Positions 25,174-33,997 are shown, counted from the first letter of the stretch. The stretch is DNA of 64,000 bases from Ignavibacteriales bacterium (GCA_026390815.1 JAPLFH010000024.1:1-64000); one strand, 5' to 3'. The notes: generated by a model from the sequence alone, not told the origin. A program made the numbers and translations.

Positions 25174-25241
25174 AAGAGTAAGAGTAAGAGTAAGAGTAAG
25201 AGTAAGAGTAAGAGTAAGAGTAAGAGTAAGAGTAAGAGTAA
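25174..25241. repeat. Hexanucleotide tandem repeat (AAGAGT)n, about 11 copies
   Basis: About 11 perfect AAGAGT units lie between two divergent genes, 160 bp from the antiporter start and about 98 bp before the DUF4159 start. Read on the minus strand the tract encodes a poly-leucine run inside a 67-codon frame, which I regard as a by-product of the repeat. Such tracts change copy number by slippage and can alter promoter spacing. Confidence 0.95.
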
Positions 25242-25339
25242 AATTAAGAAAATATAAAAGTAAATAGTTGGAGCAAAAGATTTTAAATTGATAATCAGGC
25301 TGTTCATCGATATATTGTCGGCAGATAATATTTGAGATT

Positions 25340-26008
25340 ATGACAAAAAAAATTTTATTAATATTGGCATTAATAGCAAACGTATTATATCCTCAGGATA
25401 AATCTGCTTTTCAGATTGCACGATTAAAATATGATGGAGGCGGCGATTGGTATAACGATCCATCAGAAGAAATAAATTTGTTAAAGTATATTAGCGAAAA
25501 CACTAACATAAAAGTAAAGGCTGATTACGTTTTTGTTGATGTTAAAAGTGATGATATATTTTCTTACCCGTTTCTATTTTTAACCGGGCACGGGAATATT
25601 GTTCTGTCCGATGCCGAAGCAGCTCGACTTCGATCGTATTTGGAAAACGGTGGATTTCTTTATGTTGATGACGATTATGGATTGGATAAAGTGTTCAGAC
25701 GAGAAATAAAAAAAGTTTTTCCTGACAAAGAACTTTTAGAACTGCCATACAACTATGGCTTGTTTAACTGTTTTTACAATTTTCCGAACGGTGTTCCAAA
25801 AACTCACGAGCACGAGGGCAAACCTCCGCAGTCATTTGGAATTTTTTTGGATAAACGACTTGCTGTTCTTTATACTTACGAAAGTAATCCGAGTGATGGC
25901 TGGAATGATCCCGAAGTACACAACGATCCACCACAAAAAAGAGAAGAAGCCCTAAAGTTTGGAACAAACATTGTCGTGTGGGCTTTAAGTCAGCAGCAAA
26001 ATTTTTAG
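25340..26008 (+). CDS. DUF4159-domain exported protein
   Basis: The 222-aa product has a signal peptide (1-~19) and a DUF4159 domain: FQIARLKYDGGGDWYNDP, then LFLTGHGNIVLSDAEAARLR, GGFLYVDDDYG and a C-terminal NIVVWALSQ. The GHG and GGFLYVDD pattern is that of a glutamine-amidotransferase-like fold without an obvious catalytic Cys triad. The biochemical function is unknown. It lies 94 bp upstream of the DUF4175 gene in the same direction; in many bacteria these families occur with MoxR ATPase, DUF58 and von Willebrand proteins, none of which are in this window. Confidence 0.85.
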   Translation: MTKKILLILALIANVLYPQDKSAFQIARLKYDGGGDWYNDPSEEINLLKYISENTNIKVKADYVFVDVKSDDIFSYPFLFLTGHGNIVLSDAEAARLRSYLENGGFLYVDDDYGLDKVFRREIKKVFPDKELLELPYNYGLFNCFYNFPNGVPKTHEHEGKPPQSFGIFLDKRLAVLYTYESNPSDGWNDPEVHNDPPQKREEALKFGTNIVVWALSQQQNF

Positions 26009-26102
26009 AATCTTTTAATAAGTTGAATTGTTTAACTGTTGCATCGTTATTTGCAAGAAAGTAATAACGAGAAATAATTAAACATAGTTACTGTTAAACT
26101 TT

Positions 26103-29100
26103 ATGAGCACTAAATCGTATTACAAAGAAATAATTGATAAGATAGATAACCTCTCAAAGAGAGAATATTCTGCGTTATGCTTAATGGGCGTTCAACTGGC
26201 AGCAATAGGAATCATTCAAATTTTTATAGCACTTGCTTTCCTTGAAATGCTTGGCAACTTTTCATCCGGAGTTAGAACTATTTTCATATTATTCTTTTTA
26301 ATAATATCCTTTGGACTAATTTCTTATCTCTTCATCATCCCAATTCTGAAATATTTCAACCTATTCAATAGAAAAAATTATTTTGAATATGCAAAGAAGG
26401 TCGGTGGATTTTTTCCAATTATTAAAGATGATTTACTAAACGCTATGCAGCTTGTTGAATCTTCCGGCAAAGCATCGCTTTATTCAACTGATTTGCGGGA
26501 TGCTGCATTCCAACAAGTTTACCACAAAACACAATCAATAAATTTTGCTGATGTTGTTAGCTTCGAAAAAGCTAAAAAGCTTTTTAAGTTTTTTATTCTT
26601 GCTATTACAATTGGAGCGCTTCTTATAATTTTTGTCCCAGGATTAAATGCTGCCTCGTTTAGATTGTTTAACTTCAACAAAGATTTTATTCCTCCGGCAA
26701 AATTCGGTTTTATCATAATTCCTGGTAATAAAGAAATTACCAAGGGTCAGGAATTAAATATTTCCGCCCACATTATCGGGCCAAAGCCATCCAATGTAAG
26801 TATTGGAATTAAAAATATCGAACAAACAGATTATGAATTCAAAAACATCTCTTCCGACTCAACCGGCATATATTCATTTAACATTCCCGCAGTGCGCAGC
26901 ACTTTTAATTATCTCATTAAAGCGGAAGATGTGGAAAGTGAAAATTATAAAATCACCGTTATTGATAGACCAATAATTAAAAATATGGATGTTACCGTAA
27001 TTCCGCCATCTTATTCAAAACTTCCAACTGTTAATCAGAAAGATAATGGAAATGTTACGTCACTTGTTGGCAGTCAAATCCAATTCTTCATTTCAACAAC
27101 GAAAGAAAATTTAAAGAGCGCAAAATTATTTTTTAAAGACAGTTCAGACTTTCAATTGAAGCTTGAAGGAAGAAACGCTCTTGGTACATACCGGATTAAA
27201 AAGGATGAAGACTACAAAATCATTTTAACTGATAAAGACAATAATCAGAATGAAAATCCTGTTACCTATTCTATAAAAGCGTTAACAGATGGTTTTCCAT
27301 CAATAGAAATTATTGCTCCCAACAAAAATATTTCACTCGGCGAAGATGATCGGCTTCCACTTCTGTTAAAAGTAAGCGATGATTTTGGCTTTAACAAACT
27401 TCTGCTTCATTACCGAATGTCTTCCTCGAAAAAGGAAAAGACACCGGGAGATTTTTCTTCGGTTGAAATTCCTTTGACGAAAACCGCAAAAGAAGAGGAT
27501 ATAAATTACATCTGGAATCTTTCCCCATTGCAGCTTGCGGTGGAAGATGTTGTTACATATTATTTAGAAATTTTTGACAACGATTTTGTAAGCGGACCAA
27601 AATCCACAAAGACCGGAACCTTTACCGTTCGCGTTCCTTCACTGGATGAATTGTTCAAGGATGTGGATAAGACACACGATGATGCAGAAAAAAAATTGGC
27701 AGAAACACTTAACGAAGCAAAAAAGCTGAAAGAAAATTTGGAAAAGATAAATCAGGATTTGAAACAGGACAAAAAAGAAATTACCTGGCAGGAAAAGGAA
27801 CAGATTGAAAAAGCTCTGGATAAATTTGATGAGCTTGGAAAAAAGATTGATGATGTAAAAAAAGATATGTCCAAAATGCAGGACGACATGCAAAAGAATA
27901 ATCTTCTTTCCAAAGAGACTCTTCAAAAATACATGGAGCTACAAAAATTGTTTGATGAGCTTGGCAATGAAGAGATGAAAAAAGCAATGGAAAAGATGCA
28001 GGAGCTTCTCCAAAATCTGAACCGCGATCAAATTCAAAAAGCAATGGAGAACATGCAGTTTAATGAAGAAGCGATGAAGAAAAGTATTGAGCGAACGATG
28101 CAGCTATTAAAACGGGTTCAAATAGAACAAAAGTTGGATGAAATACAAAAGCGACTGGATAATCTTACCAAACAGATGGAAGACCTAAAACAGCAAACAC
28201 AAAAAAGTGATCTATCAAATGAAAACCAGAAAGAGGATTTAAATAACCAGCAGAAAGAGACAACTGAAAATCTTAAGAATCTTGAAGATAAAATGAAAGA
28301 GCTGCAAGAGAAGATGCAGGATTTTAAAGATATGCCGAACGACCAAATGGAAAAAGCAATGGAGGAATTACAGAAACAACAGAATCAAGAACTTTCCAAA
28401 GATGCTCAGCAACAATTAATGAAAGGACAGAAACAACAGGCGCAGCAAAGCCAATCGCAGCTTTCACAAAATATGCAAAAGATGCAAGAGCAAATGAGCA
28501 GCCTTCAGCAGCAAATGCAGTCGCAAAACCAAAAACAGGTTTTTAATGATATGATGAAGGTACTGGATAATCTTTTAACTCTTTCTAAAGAGCAGGAAGA
28601 GCTAAAAAACAAAACTCAAAAGCTCGATGCTAATTCACCGCTGTTTAACGAGAACGCAAAGAAGCAGAATAATCTTGAAAGAGGAATGGATAAAATACTT
28701 TCACAGCTTAATGAATTAGGGCAGAAGACATTTGCCATAACACCAGAAATGGCAAAAGCATTGGGCGATGCTAAAAGAAGCATGCAGCAATCAACATATG
28801 GACTTCAGAATCGAAGCGGTTCGATGGCGTCGATGCAGCAGGGACAGGCAATGGGTTCGTTAAACGAAGCCGCCACATTAATGAAAGGCGCTATGGAAAG
28901 TATGATGAACGGTGGAGGAAGCGGAGGCGGAATGCCGTCTTTGATGCAGCAGCTTCAACAGCTCGGGCCGCAGCAAATGAATCTGAACAATTTAACCCAG
29001 ATGTTAAACCAGGGACAATTTTCCATGCAGCAGCAAGCCGAGCTTCAAAGGCTGGCACAGCAGCAGGAAATGATTCGCAAATCGCTTGAAGAATTAAACA

Positions 29101-29480
29101 ACGAAGCAAAGCAAGCCGGGGAAACAAAGAAACTTCCCGCCAACTTAGATAAAATTCTTAGTGAAATGCAGGAAGTTGTTGCCGATATGAAGACACAAAA
29201 ACTAAATGATGAATTAGTTCAGAAGCAGGAAAAAATTCTATCCAAACTTCTCGATGCTCAGCGCTCCATAAACGAAAGAGATTTCGAGAAACAAAGAGAA
29301 TCCAAAAGCGGCGATACCTTTGCGCGGCAATCTCCGGCAGATTTAAATCTTTCAATAAAACGGAAAGACAAGATAAAAGATGAATTAAATAAAGCCGTTC
29401 AGGAAGGCTACGCCAAAGATTACGAAAACCTGATTAGAAAATATTATGAGGCTCTGGAAAAGGAAAAGATAAACAACTAA
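26103..29480 (+). CDS. DUF4175-family membrane protein with long Gln/Met-rich coiled coil
   Basis: This 1125-aa protein has TM helices at ~25-50, ~58-82 and ~160-180, a large region with beta-rich Ig-like segments (~200-520), and then a very long coiled coil (~520-900) rich in Q, M, K and E. A Gly/Met-rich linker (near 940-960) and a charged C-terminus follow. It is probably anchored in the inner membrane with its coiled coil in the periplasm. The function is unknown; the family accompanies DUF4159 genes. Its final 155 bp are duplicated 3,949 bp downstream (33275-33429), bracketing the restriction island. Confidence 0.85.
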   Translation: MSTKSYYKEIIDKIDNLSKREYSALCLMGVQLAAIGIIQIFIALAFLEMLGNFSSGVRTIFILFFLIISFGLISYLFIIPILKYFNLFNRKNYFEYAKKVGGFFPIIKDDLLNAMQLVESSGKASLYSTDLRDAAFQQVYHKTQSINFADVVSFEKAKKLFKFFILAITIGALLIIFVPGLNAASFRLFNFNKDFIPPAKFGFIIIPGNKEITKGQELNISAHIIGPKPSNVSIGIKNIEQTDYEFKNISSDSTGIYSFNIPAVRSTFNYLIKAEDVESENYKITVIDRPIIKNMDVTVIPPSYSKLPTVNQKDNGNVTSLVGSQIQFFISTTKENLKSAKLFFKDSSDFQLKLEGRNALGTYRIKKDEDYKIILTDKDNNQNENPVTYSIKALTDGFPSIEIIAPNKNISLGEDDRLPLLLKVSDDFGFNKLLLHYRMSSSKKEKTPGDFSSVEIPLTKTAKEEDINYIWNLSPLQLAVEDVVTYYLEIFDNDFVSGPKSTKTGTFTVRVPSLDELFKDVDKTHDDAEKKLAETLNEAKKLKENLEKINQDLKQDKKEITWQEKEQIEKALDKFDELGKKIDDVKKDMSKMQDDMQKNNLLSKETLQKYMELQKLFDELGNEEMKKAMEKMQELLQNLNRDQIQKAMENMQFNEEAMKKSIERTMQLLKRVQIEQKLDEIQKRLDNLTKQMEDLKQQTQKSDLSNENQKEDLNNQQKETTENLKNLEDKMKELQEKMQDFKDMPNDQMEKAMEELQKQQNQELSKDAQQQLMKGQKQQAQQSQSQLSQNMQKMQEQMSSLQQQMQSQNQKQVFNDMMKVLDNLLTLSKEQEELKNKTQKLDANSPLFNENAKKQNNLERGMDKILSQLNELGQKTFAITPEMAKALGDAKRSMQQSTYGLQNRSGSMASMQQGQAMGSLNEAATLMKGAMESMMNGGGSGGGMPSLMQQLQQLGPQQMNLNNLTQMLNQGQFSMQQQAELQRLAQQQEMIRKSLEELNNEAKQAGETKKLPANLDKILSEMQEVVADMKTQKLNDELVQKQEKILSKLLDAQRSINERDFEKQRESKSGDTFARQSPADLNLSIKRKDKIKDELNKAVQEGYAKDYENLIRKYYEALEKEKINN
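29326..29480 (+). repeat. Direct repeat copy A (3' end of the DUF4175 gene)
   Basis: These 155 bp match 33275-33429 at 149 positions. The last 74 bp are identical. The six differences fall in five codons: four are synonymous and one changes Asp (GAC) to Ala (GCT). Here the repeat is the intact end of the DUF4175 gene. Confidence 0.95.
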
Positions 29481-29552
29481 ATATTAGTTGTAACGTGAGA
29501 TTTGCCAGATATTTTTACTGAATGCTTAGATTTACTTTGATATATTTGACGT

Positions 29553-30797
29553 ATGAATGAGAAAAATATTTTTACATATAATTTTACAAATATTTTGTTC
29601 GACAATGAGGTCGAATTATTACCTTCGGTTACAGAATTATTCGAATTGGAATTAGCTTATCTAGAATATAATTCATTACCAAAGTCTGAATTAATTAATA
29701 GAAGCGCCTACTTTAAAACAATTAATTCAAAGCCGACTTTACATTTCCAAGCTAATACACAAAAGCCATCATTCGAAATAATAAGCAGGTCAAGTAGAAC
29801 TAAGAATTATTTTGAAAACGGACAATTCTCAACTGGTTATGCAACACATTCTTTATTCCCATATCGTGGTAAATTTCATCCTCAACTAATAAAAAGCTTA
29901 CTAAACATTATTGGGTTAAAAAAAGGTAATCTTGTTTTAGATCCAATGTGTGGTAGTGGTACAACCAATATTGAATCGGTATTGTTGGGAATTAATTCCG
30001 TGGCAGTAGATGTTAGTCCATTCTGTCGCTTAATGACAAAGACAAAATTTGAAGCTTTAAAAGTGAGCAAGGAGGTACTTCTTAAACTGCGCAAAAAGGA
30101 AGATAAGTTATTCGATTTCTTTTCAAATAAGAAAAAATATGATTCTAAAACGGACAACACTCTTTTTTCTAATGAAGCCGAATACTACTTAACTTTATTG
30201 TCATTCCTCGACTCCATGGGATATTTTAATAGAACAAAAGGTTCAACTCATAAAGAATTATTTAAGAGAGTTTTAGACCGTTATATATATACGGTTATGA
30301 ATTATTTGGAAAATCCATACTTTAATAATTGCATATTAGGAGAAGTAAGTATCTCGAAAGACTCATCTGCAATGTCATTAAAATTGGAAGATAATTCCTT
30401 TGATGGTATTATTACTTCTCCACCATATTCATTCGCAATTGATTATGCAAAAAATGATCAAGACCAATTGAATTATCTTGGAATTGATGTAGACAAATTA
30501 AAAGAAAAAATGCTTGGGTTAAGAGGTAAAAATAAAACCGAAAGGCTTGATAATTATTTTACTGATATGAGAATTGTCTGTTTTGAAATGGCAAGAGTGC
30601 TTAAACCTAATAAATATGCTGTAATTATTATTGGGTCGAATACTAATCAAACCGGTGGTATACGACTAGAGGATAAAATAATTTCTTTTTGTGAAGAAGC
30701 TAAGCTAAAACTTTTTAAAAGCATTGTTAAACCCATTAAAGGTCTGCAAAATACTATGAAGGACGAATATGTTCTCTTTTTTAAAAAACTGGTTTAA
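29553..30797 (+). CDS. DNA amino-methyltransferase 1 of a restriction-modification system
   Basis: This 414-aa SAM-dependent enzyme would methylate an exocyclic amino group (N4-cytosine or N6-adenine). The SAM-binding motif I is DPMCGSGTT (D130 onward), and the catalytic motif IV is TSPPY (S289-Y292). Motif I precedes motif IV, unlike the second methylase of the island. The N-terminal ~95 residues have no recognised fold and may read the target. A TATATTTG element (29541-29548) lies 5 bp before the ATG, resembling a Bacteroidetes -7 box, but no -33 box fits. The gene opens the restriction operon. Confidence 0.88.
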   Translation: MNEKNIFTYNFTNILFDNEVELLPSVTELFELELAYLEYNSLPKSELINRSAYFKTINSKPTLHFQANTQKPSFEIISRSSRTKNYFENGQFSTGYATHSLFPYRGKFHPQLIKSLLNIIGLKKGNLVLDPMCGSGTTNIESVLLGINSVAVDVSPFCRLMTKTKFEALKVSKEVLLKLRKKEDKLFDFFSNKKKYDSKTDNTLFSNEAEYYLTLLSFLDSMGYFNRTKGSTHKELFKRVLDRYIYTVMNYLENPYFNNCILGEVSISKDSSAMSLKLEDNSFDGIITSPPYSFAIDYAKNDQDQLNYLGIDVDKLKEKMLGLRGKNKTERLDNYFTDMRIVCFEMARVLKPNKYAVIIIGSNTNQTGGIRLEDKIISFCEEAKLKLFKSIVKPIKGLQNTMKDEYVLFFKKLV

Positions 30798-30807
30798 GAG
30801 GATAATA

Positions 30808-31785
30808 ATGAAATCAACTGATGTAAAATTCAAAAGAGTTATCGATAAGAACACATTTTATTTCTATAACAAAGAATTTGAAGAAAGTTATGAGGGGTAT
30901 GTTAATTCAATTAAAGAGTTACTTCTGAATTTAAAGAACGAAATTGAACTTAATGGACTTAAAAAAGAATTATTTGAAAAATTAATTTTAGAAAAAGAAA
31001 ATGGATTGCGCGCTTTACTTGCTTTGACTGGATTTTCAAATGAGAATTTGAAAAGAATTACGACATTAATAAGAGTTGTCGATGATGCAGAGTTAAATAG
31101 AATATTGGTCAAGGAAAAATGGTTTAAGAAAGTAACAATATCTGATGATGGAATAGCAGAATGGTCTGATTCAAAGATTATTCTGATGATCAAAACAGAT
31201 AAATATTTTAGACAAGGCATTATAAATTTATTTTTTGAAGGAGCAACCATCCCGTTTCTGGCTAAAACTTTGCCTCTTTTTGAATTAAAGAAATTGAGTA
31301 TTTCTAAATTACAGTATCAAATTCCGGATTTGATTGACACATTAATCAGATACAAAGAAAAGGGCTCTTATTCTGGGAAAAAAGAAAATAATCCTGAAAC
31401 AGTTATTGAAAACATCTTAGATGAATTCAAGGTAACTTTTGAAAGAGGGGATCTTTCTGAATTAATTACTAATGCACCCGACTCAAAAAGAACGATGGAT
31501 TTTATCATTCCGAACAAGAAAAATCCTCTATTAATAATTGAAAGTTCATACTTAGTTACAACATCTTCTGGACAAGGAGACAAATCCAAAACAGAAATTT
31601 CAATTGATGCATTAATTAAACACCATTATCCAAAAGCAAAATTTATTGGCTTCGTTGATGGTATCGGTTGGTATGTCCGAAAGGGTGATTTAAAAAGAAT
31701 GGTTTCTGCATACCAAGATGTTTTTACTTTTCACAAGGATGAGTTAGAAAGATTTAAAGAATTATTAACTGAGATAATTAAATAA
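30808..31785 (+). CDS. Putative type II restriction endonuclease, DpnII-like
   Basis: The 325-aa protein lies between two methylase genes. Its C-terminal part has a PD-(D/E)XK-like arrangement: MDFIIPNKKNPLLIIESSY followed by SGQGDKSKTE and FIGFVDGIGWYVRKGDL. This resembles the D...E...GSK...DGxGW layout of DpnII/MboI-type enzymes; the usual ExK is replaced by ESS here. The recognition site is unknown and the match is from memory of the motif pattern. I chose ATG 30808, preceded by AGAGGA, over an in-frame ATG at 30769 that would overlap the upstream gene by 29 bp. Confidence 0.7.
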   Translation: MKSTDVKFKRVIDKNTFYFYNKEFEESYEGYVNSIKELLLNLKNEIELNGLKKELFEKLILEKENGLRALLALTGFSNENLKRITTLIRVVDDAELNRILVKEKWFKKVTISDDGIAEWSDSKIILMIKTDKYFRQGIINLFFEGATIPFLAKTLPLFELKKLSISKLQYQIPDLIDTLIRYKEKGSYSGKKENNPETVIENILDEFKVTFERGDLSELITNAPDSKRTMDFIIPNKKNPLLIIESSYLVTTSSGQGDKSKTEISIDALIKHHYPKAKFIGFVDGIGWYVRKGDLKRMVSAYQDVFTFHKDELERFKELLTEIIK

Positions 31786-31787
31786 TT

Positions 31788-32780
31788 ATGAAAGAATTTA
31801 TTAATAAAATACTAGCCGGCGATTCAATAGAATTGTTTAAAAAGATACCGGATAATTCTGTTGATGTTACATTTGCCGATCCACCTTTTAATCTAAATAA
31901 AAAATATAATGGTTATAAAGATTCCTTAGAGTTCAAGGAATACCTGCACTGGTGTGAAAAATGGATTTGCGAAATGGTAAGAGTAACAAAGCCTTCGGGT
32001 TCAATATTTGTTCACAATATTCCTAAGTGGTTAACTTACTATTCATCCATACTAAATGAACATGCGACTTTTAAGCATTGGATTTCCTGGGATGCTCCAA
32101 CTGCTCCAATGGGCAAATCTTTGCAACCTTCTCATTATGGTATTTTGTATTATACCAAAGATATAAAACAAAACAAGTTTTATGAATTAAGGTACCCTCA
32201 TAAACGCTGTCGAAAATGTGGTTTTTTATTAAAAGACTATGGTGGTAAAAAACAATTATTGCATCCCTTCGGTCCACTTCTTTCTGATGTGTGGACTGAT
32301 ATACATAGAATAAAACATAATAAATATCGTGACGAGCACCCTTGTCAATTACCTATTCATCTTTTAGAAAGGTTGGTCTTGATGAGTACAGATGAATCAG
32401 ATATTATCCTCGATCCATTTATGGGAACTGGTACAACTGCAATCGCTGCTAAAAGACTAGGTAGAAACTATATAGGCTTCGAATTAGATCATAATTATGT
32501 TTCTATTGCCAAGGATAAACTCCATTATGAAAAACCAAACTCTAAAATCGGAGAGTATTGGGTCGGCTTTTTCTTAAAAGATATAGCTTCTTTAAGAGAT
32601 CTTGATTGGGAAGGCTTATCTCAATTTTATTCGCTTCCTAAAAATAACCGCGATGTTGATCATACACAGATTGAATTTATAGATAAGAAAAAAATTCTAA
32701 AACATTTTGAGTTTATCCTCAATGGCAATGGAAAATTAAAACAAGATTCAATGCAATTAGCGTTTTGTAATTGTCTGTAA
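31788..32780 (+). CDS. DNA amino-methyltransferase 2 (beta-class order)
   Basis: This 330-aa enzyme has catalytic motif IV first (ADPPFNL, D31-F34) and SAM motif I later (DPFMGTGTT, D209 onward), ending in GRNYIGFELDHNYVSIA. This is the beta-class order, as in DpnA-like adenine methylases. A CRKC pair (C141, C144) lies in the target-recognition region. It starts 2 bp after the nuclease stop. Two methylases for one nuclease suit an asymmetric site or separate double- and single-strand activities. Its stop codon is in frame with a downstream HEPN remnant, and the last ~20 residues may derive from that gene. Confidence 0.88.
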   Translation: MKEFINKILAGDSIELFKKIPDNSVDVTFADPPFNLNKKYNGYKDSLEFKEYLHWCEKWICEMVRVTKPSGSIFVHNIPKWLTYYSSILNEHATFKHWISWDAPTAPMGKSLQPSHYGILYYTKDIKQNKFYELRYPHKRCRKCGFLLKDYGGKKQLLHPFGPLLSDVWTDIHRIKHNKYRDEHPCQLPIHLLERLVLMSTDESDIILDPFMGTGTTAIAAKRLGRNYIGFELDHNYVSIAKDKLHYEKPNSKIGEYWVGFFLKDIASLRDLDWEGLSQFYSLPKNNRDVDHTQIEFIDKKKILKHFEFILNGNGKLKQDSMQLAFCNCL

Positions 32781-32951
32781 ACAAAAGATGAATTGAAAAA
32801 AGATTTTCTTGATACTGTTACTACGTTTAATATAAATGCAAGATCTGACGACTATAAACAGGAATTCTATAAAAGATGCACTGAAGAATTTACCACAATC
32901 TATTTTAATAAGATAACTGAGTTTAGAGAATGGATCAAAAAGAAGCTATAA
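32781..32951 (+). pseudogene. HEPN toxin gene remnant (C-terminal half only)
   Basis: Directly after the methylase stop and in the same frame, 56 codons read like the end of a HEPN protein: KKDFLDTVTTFNINAR, then YKQEFYKRCTEEFTTIYF and REWIKKKL. The HEPN protein at 59884-60276 has the matching pieces FNIQTRY, FYKKCTQEF and RDWLKQEL. The first ~75 residues are missing and no start codon is available. The Tyr after FNIxxR is Ser here. It overlaps the intact MNT gene by 22 bp, the same layout as the complete pair near gyrA. Confidence 0.85.
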
Positions 32952-33238
32952 GAATTGCCAGAGAGTTTTTGTCTTTCTTAATCCAACAAGGATATAAAAT
33001 TAGAGAAGCTTTTTTATTCGGTTCATTTGCTGCAAACAAATTTAATGACGATCGCGATATTGATATTGCAATTGTTATTGAAGAACTTACAAATGGATAT
33101 GATGAACTTATAAATCTTATGAAGCTGCGAAGAAAAATAAATTTGAAGATTGAGCCACATCCTTTTGACTACAATGATTTCAATGAAAGCAATCCCTTTA
33201 CTTGTGAAATCTTAAGAACGGGGATTAAATTAGTCTAA
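32930..33238 (+). CDS. MNT-type minimal nucleotidyltransferase (orphaned antitoxin)
   Basis: This 102-aa protein has the nucleotidyltransferase signature GSFAANKF (G31-S32) and the catalytic pair D43-x-D45; the final Gly of GSxAxG is replaced by Asn. The C-terminal IEPHPFDYNDFNESNPF is shared with the MNT at 59585-59911 (IEPHPIE, DFDESNPF). Known MntA antitoxins adenylylate their HEPN partner (HepT). Here the partner gene is truncated, so this copy is probably free of its toxin. Confidence 0.88.
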   Translation: MDQKEAIRIAREFLSFLIQQGYKIREAFLFGSFAANKFNDDRDIDIAIVIEELTNGYDELINLMKLRRKINLKIEPHPFDYNDFNESNPFTCEILRTGIKLV

Positions 33239-33274
33239 ACCCAGATGGAATTATGTAGAAACAAAATATTGTAA

Positions 33275-33429
33275 GGCAATCTCCGGCAGATTTAAATCTT
33301 TCTATAAAACGGAAAGCTAAAATAAAAGATGAATTGAATAAAGCCGTTCAGGAGGGCTACGCCAAAGATTACGAAAACCTGATTAGAAAATATTATGAGG
33401 CTCTGGAAAAGGAAAAGATAAACAACTAA
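33275..33429 (+). repeat. Direct repeat copy B (displaced 3' end of a DUF4175 gene)
   Basis: This is a near copy of the last 155 bp of the DUF4175 gene, including its TAA stop. It is not joined to an upstream reading frame: an in-frame TAG lies at 33256-33258. Its differences from copy A are mostly synonymous, so both copies diverged while coding. It marks the right edge of the restriction/HEPN island. Confidence 0.93.
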
Positions 33430-33433
33430 TTAT

Positions 33434-33997
33434 TTAGTTAGATTTTCTTAGTGGAGGATAAAATAAAATTCCAAATTTAATCACATTCCTAATTTCATTT
33501 GGACCACCCCAAAAGTAAGATTTGGGCAAGTACTCCTTTTTAAGTGGCAGGTAATACAATACTTCTAATGTTATAATTTTACTTAGATTGTAACCCGCAC
33601 CAACTCCAATCATTCGGATTGTTCTTGAACTCAGCTCACGTTTATATGGCATATTAAAATGAAAGTTAATATCGCCTTGTAAAAACATTTTACCCAAAGG
33701 ATAATATTTTAAAAGCACCTCTAATTCAAGTCCAGTAAAATCCTCTTCATGAATTTTGGTATATAAATAACCAAACTTAAAACCGGATGATATCGTCTCA
33801 TTCATTTGTAAATCGATACCTAAATATGGATTAGTTAAGGGGTAAAACTTCGAATGTGTAAATGATTTACCAAATTGTTTACCTTCTGTATTTAACACAT
33901 ATGAGTTAGTGCCTAAACAAAAACTAAATGTTTGGGCTATAATAAAATTATTAAGGATTATTAAATATAAAAAAAACAGAAATTTAATTTTTAACAT
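33434..33997 (-). CDS. Exported beta-barrel-like protein, function unknown
   Basis: The 187-aa product starts with a signal peptide (1-~21, ending in IIAQ) and continues with alternating hydrophobic/aromatic strands, ending in an aromatic-rich C-terminus typical of small outer-membrane barrels (FGILFYPP). I do not recognise the family. A ribosome site AGGAG precedes ATG 33997. It lies downstream of the copper-protein genes on the same strand and converges on repeat copy B, ending 4 bp from it. Confidence 0.7.
   Translation of the reverse strand: MLKIKFLFFLYLIILNNFIIAQTFSFCLGTNSYVLNTEGKQFGKSFTHSKFYPLTNPYLGIDLQMNETISSGFKFGYLYTKIHEEDFTGLELEVLLKYYPLGKMFLQGDINFHFNMPYKRELSSRTIRMIGVGAGYNLSKIITLEVLYYLPLKKEYLPKSYFWGGPNEIRNVIKFGILFYPPLRKSN

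Noticed and set aside
25174-25241. Possible CRISPR array
   Set aside because: Units are contiguous 6-mers with no spacers and no cas genes nearby.
25104-25307. 67-codon minus-strand frame with a poly-leucine run and possible membrane segment
   Set aside because: The leucines come entirely from the hexamer repeat read on the minus strand. There is no good ribosome site, and the flanking codons do not look conserved. It is kept as a repeat, not a gene.
29881-30160. Antisense frames inside methylase, kinase and glycosyltransferase genes
   Set aside because: They lie wholly inside well-supported genes on the other strand and have no family motifs, so they were treated as coding shadows.
29481-33274. 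Insertion sequence or integron around the restriction island
   Set aside because: No transposase, integrase or terminal inverted repeat was seen between the two 155-bp repeats, so no standard mobile element can be named.
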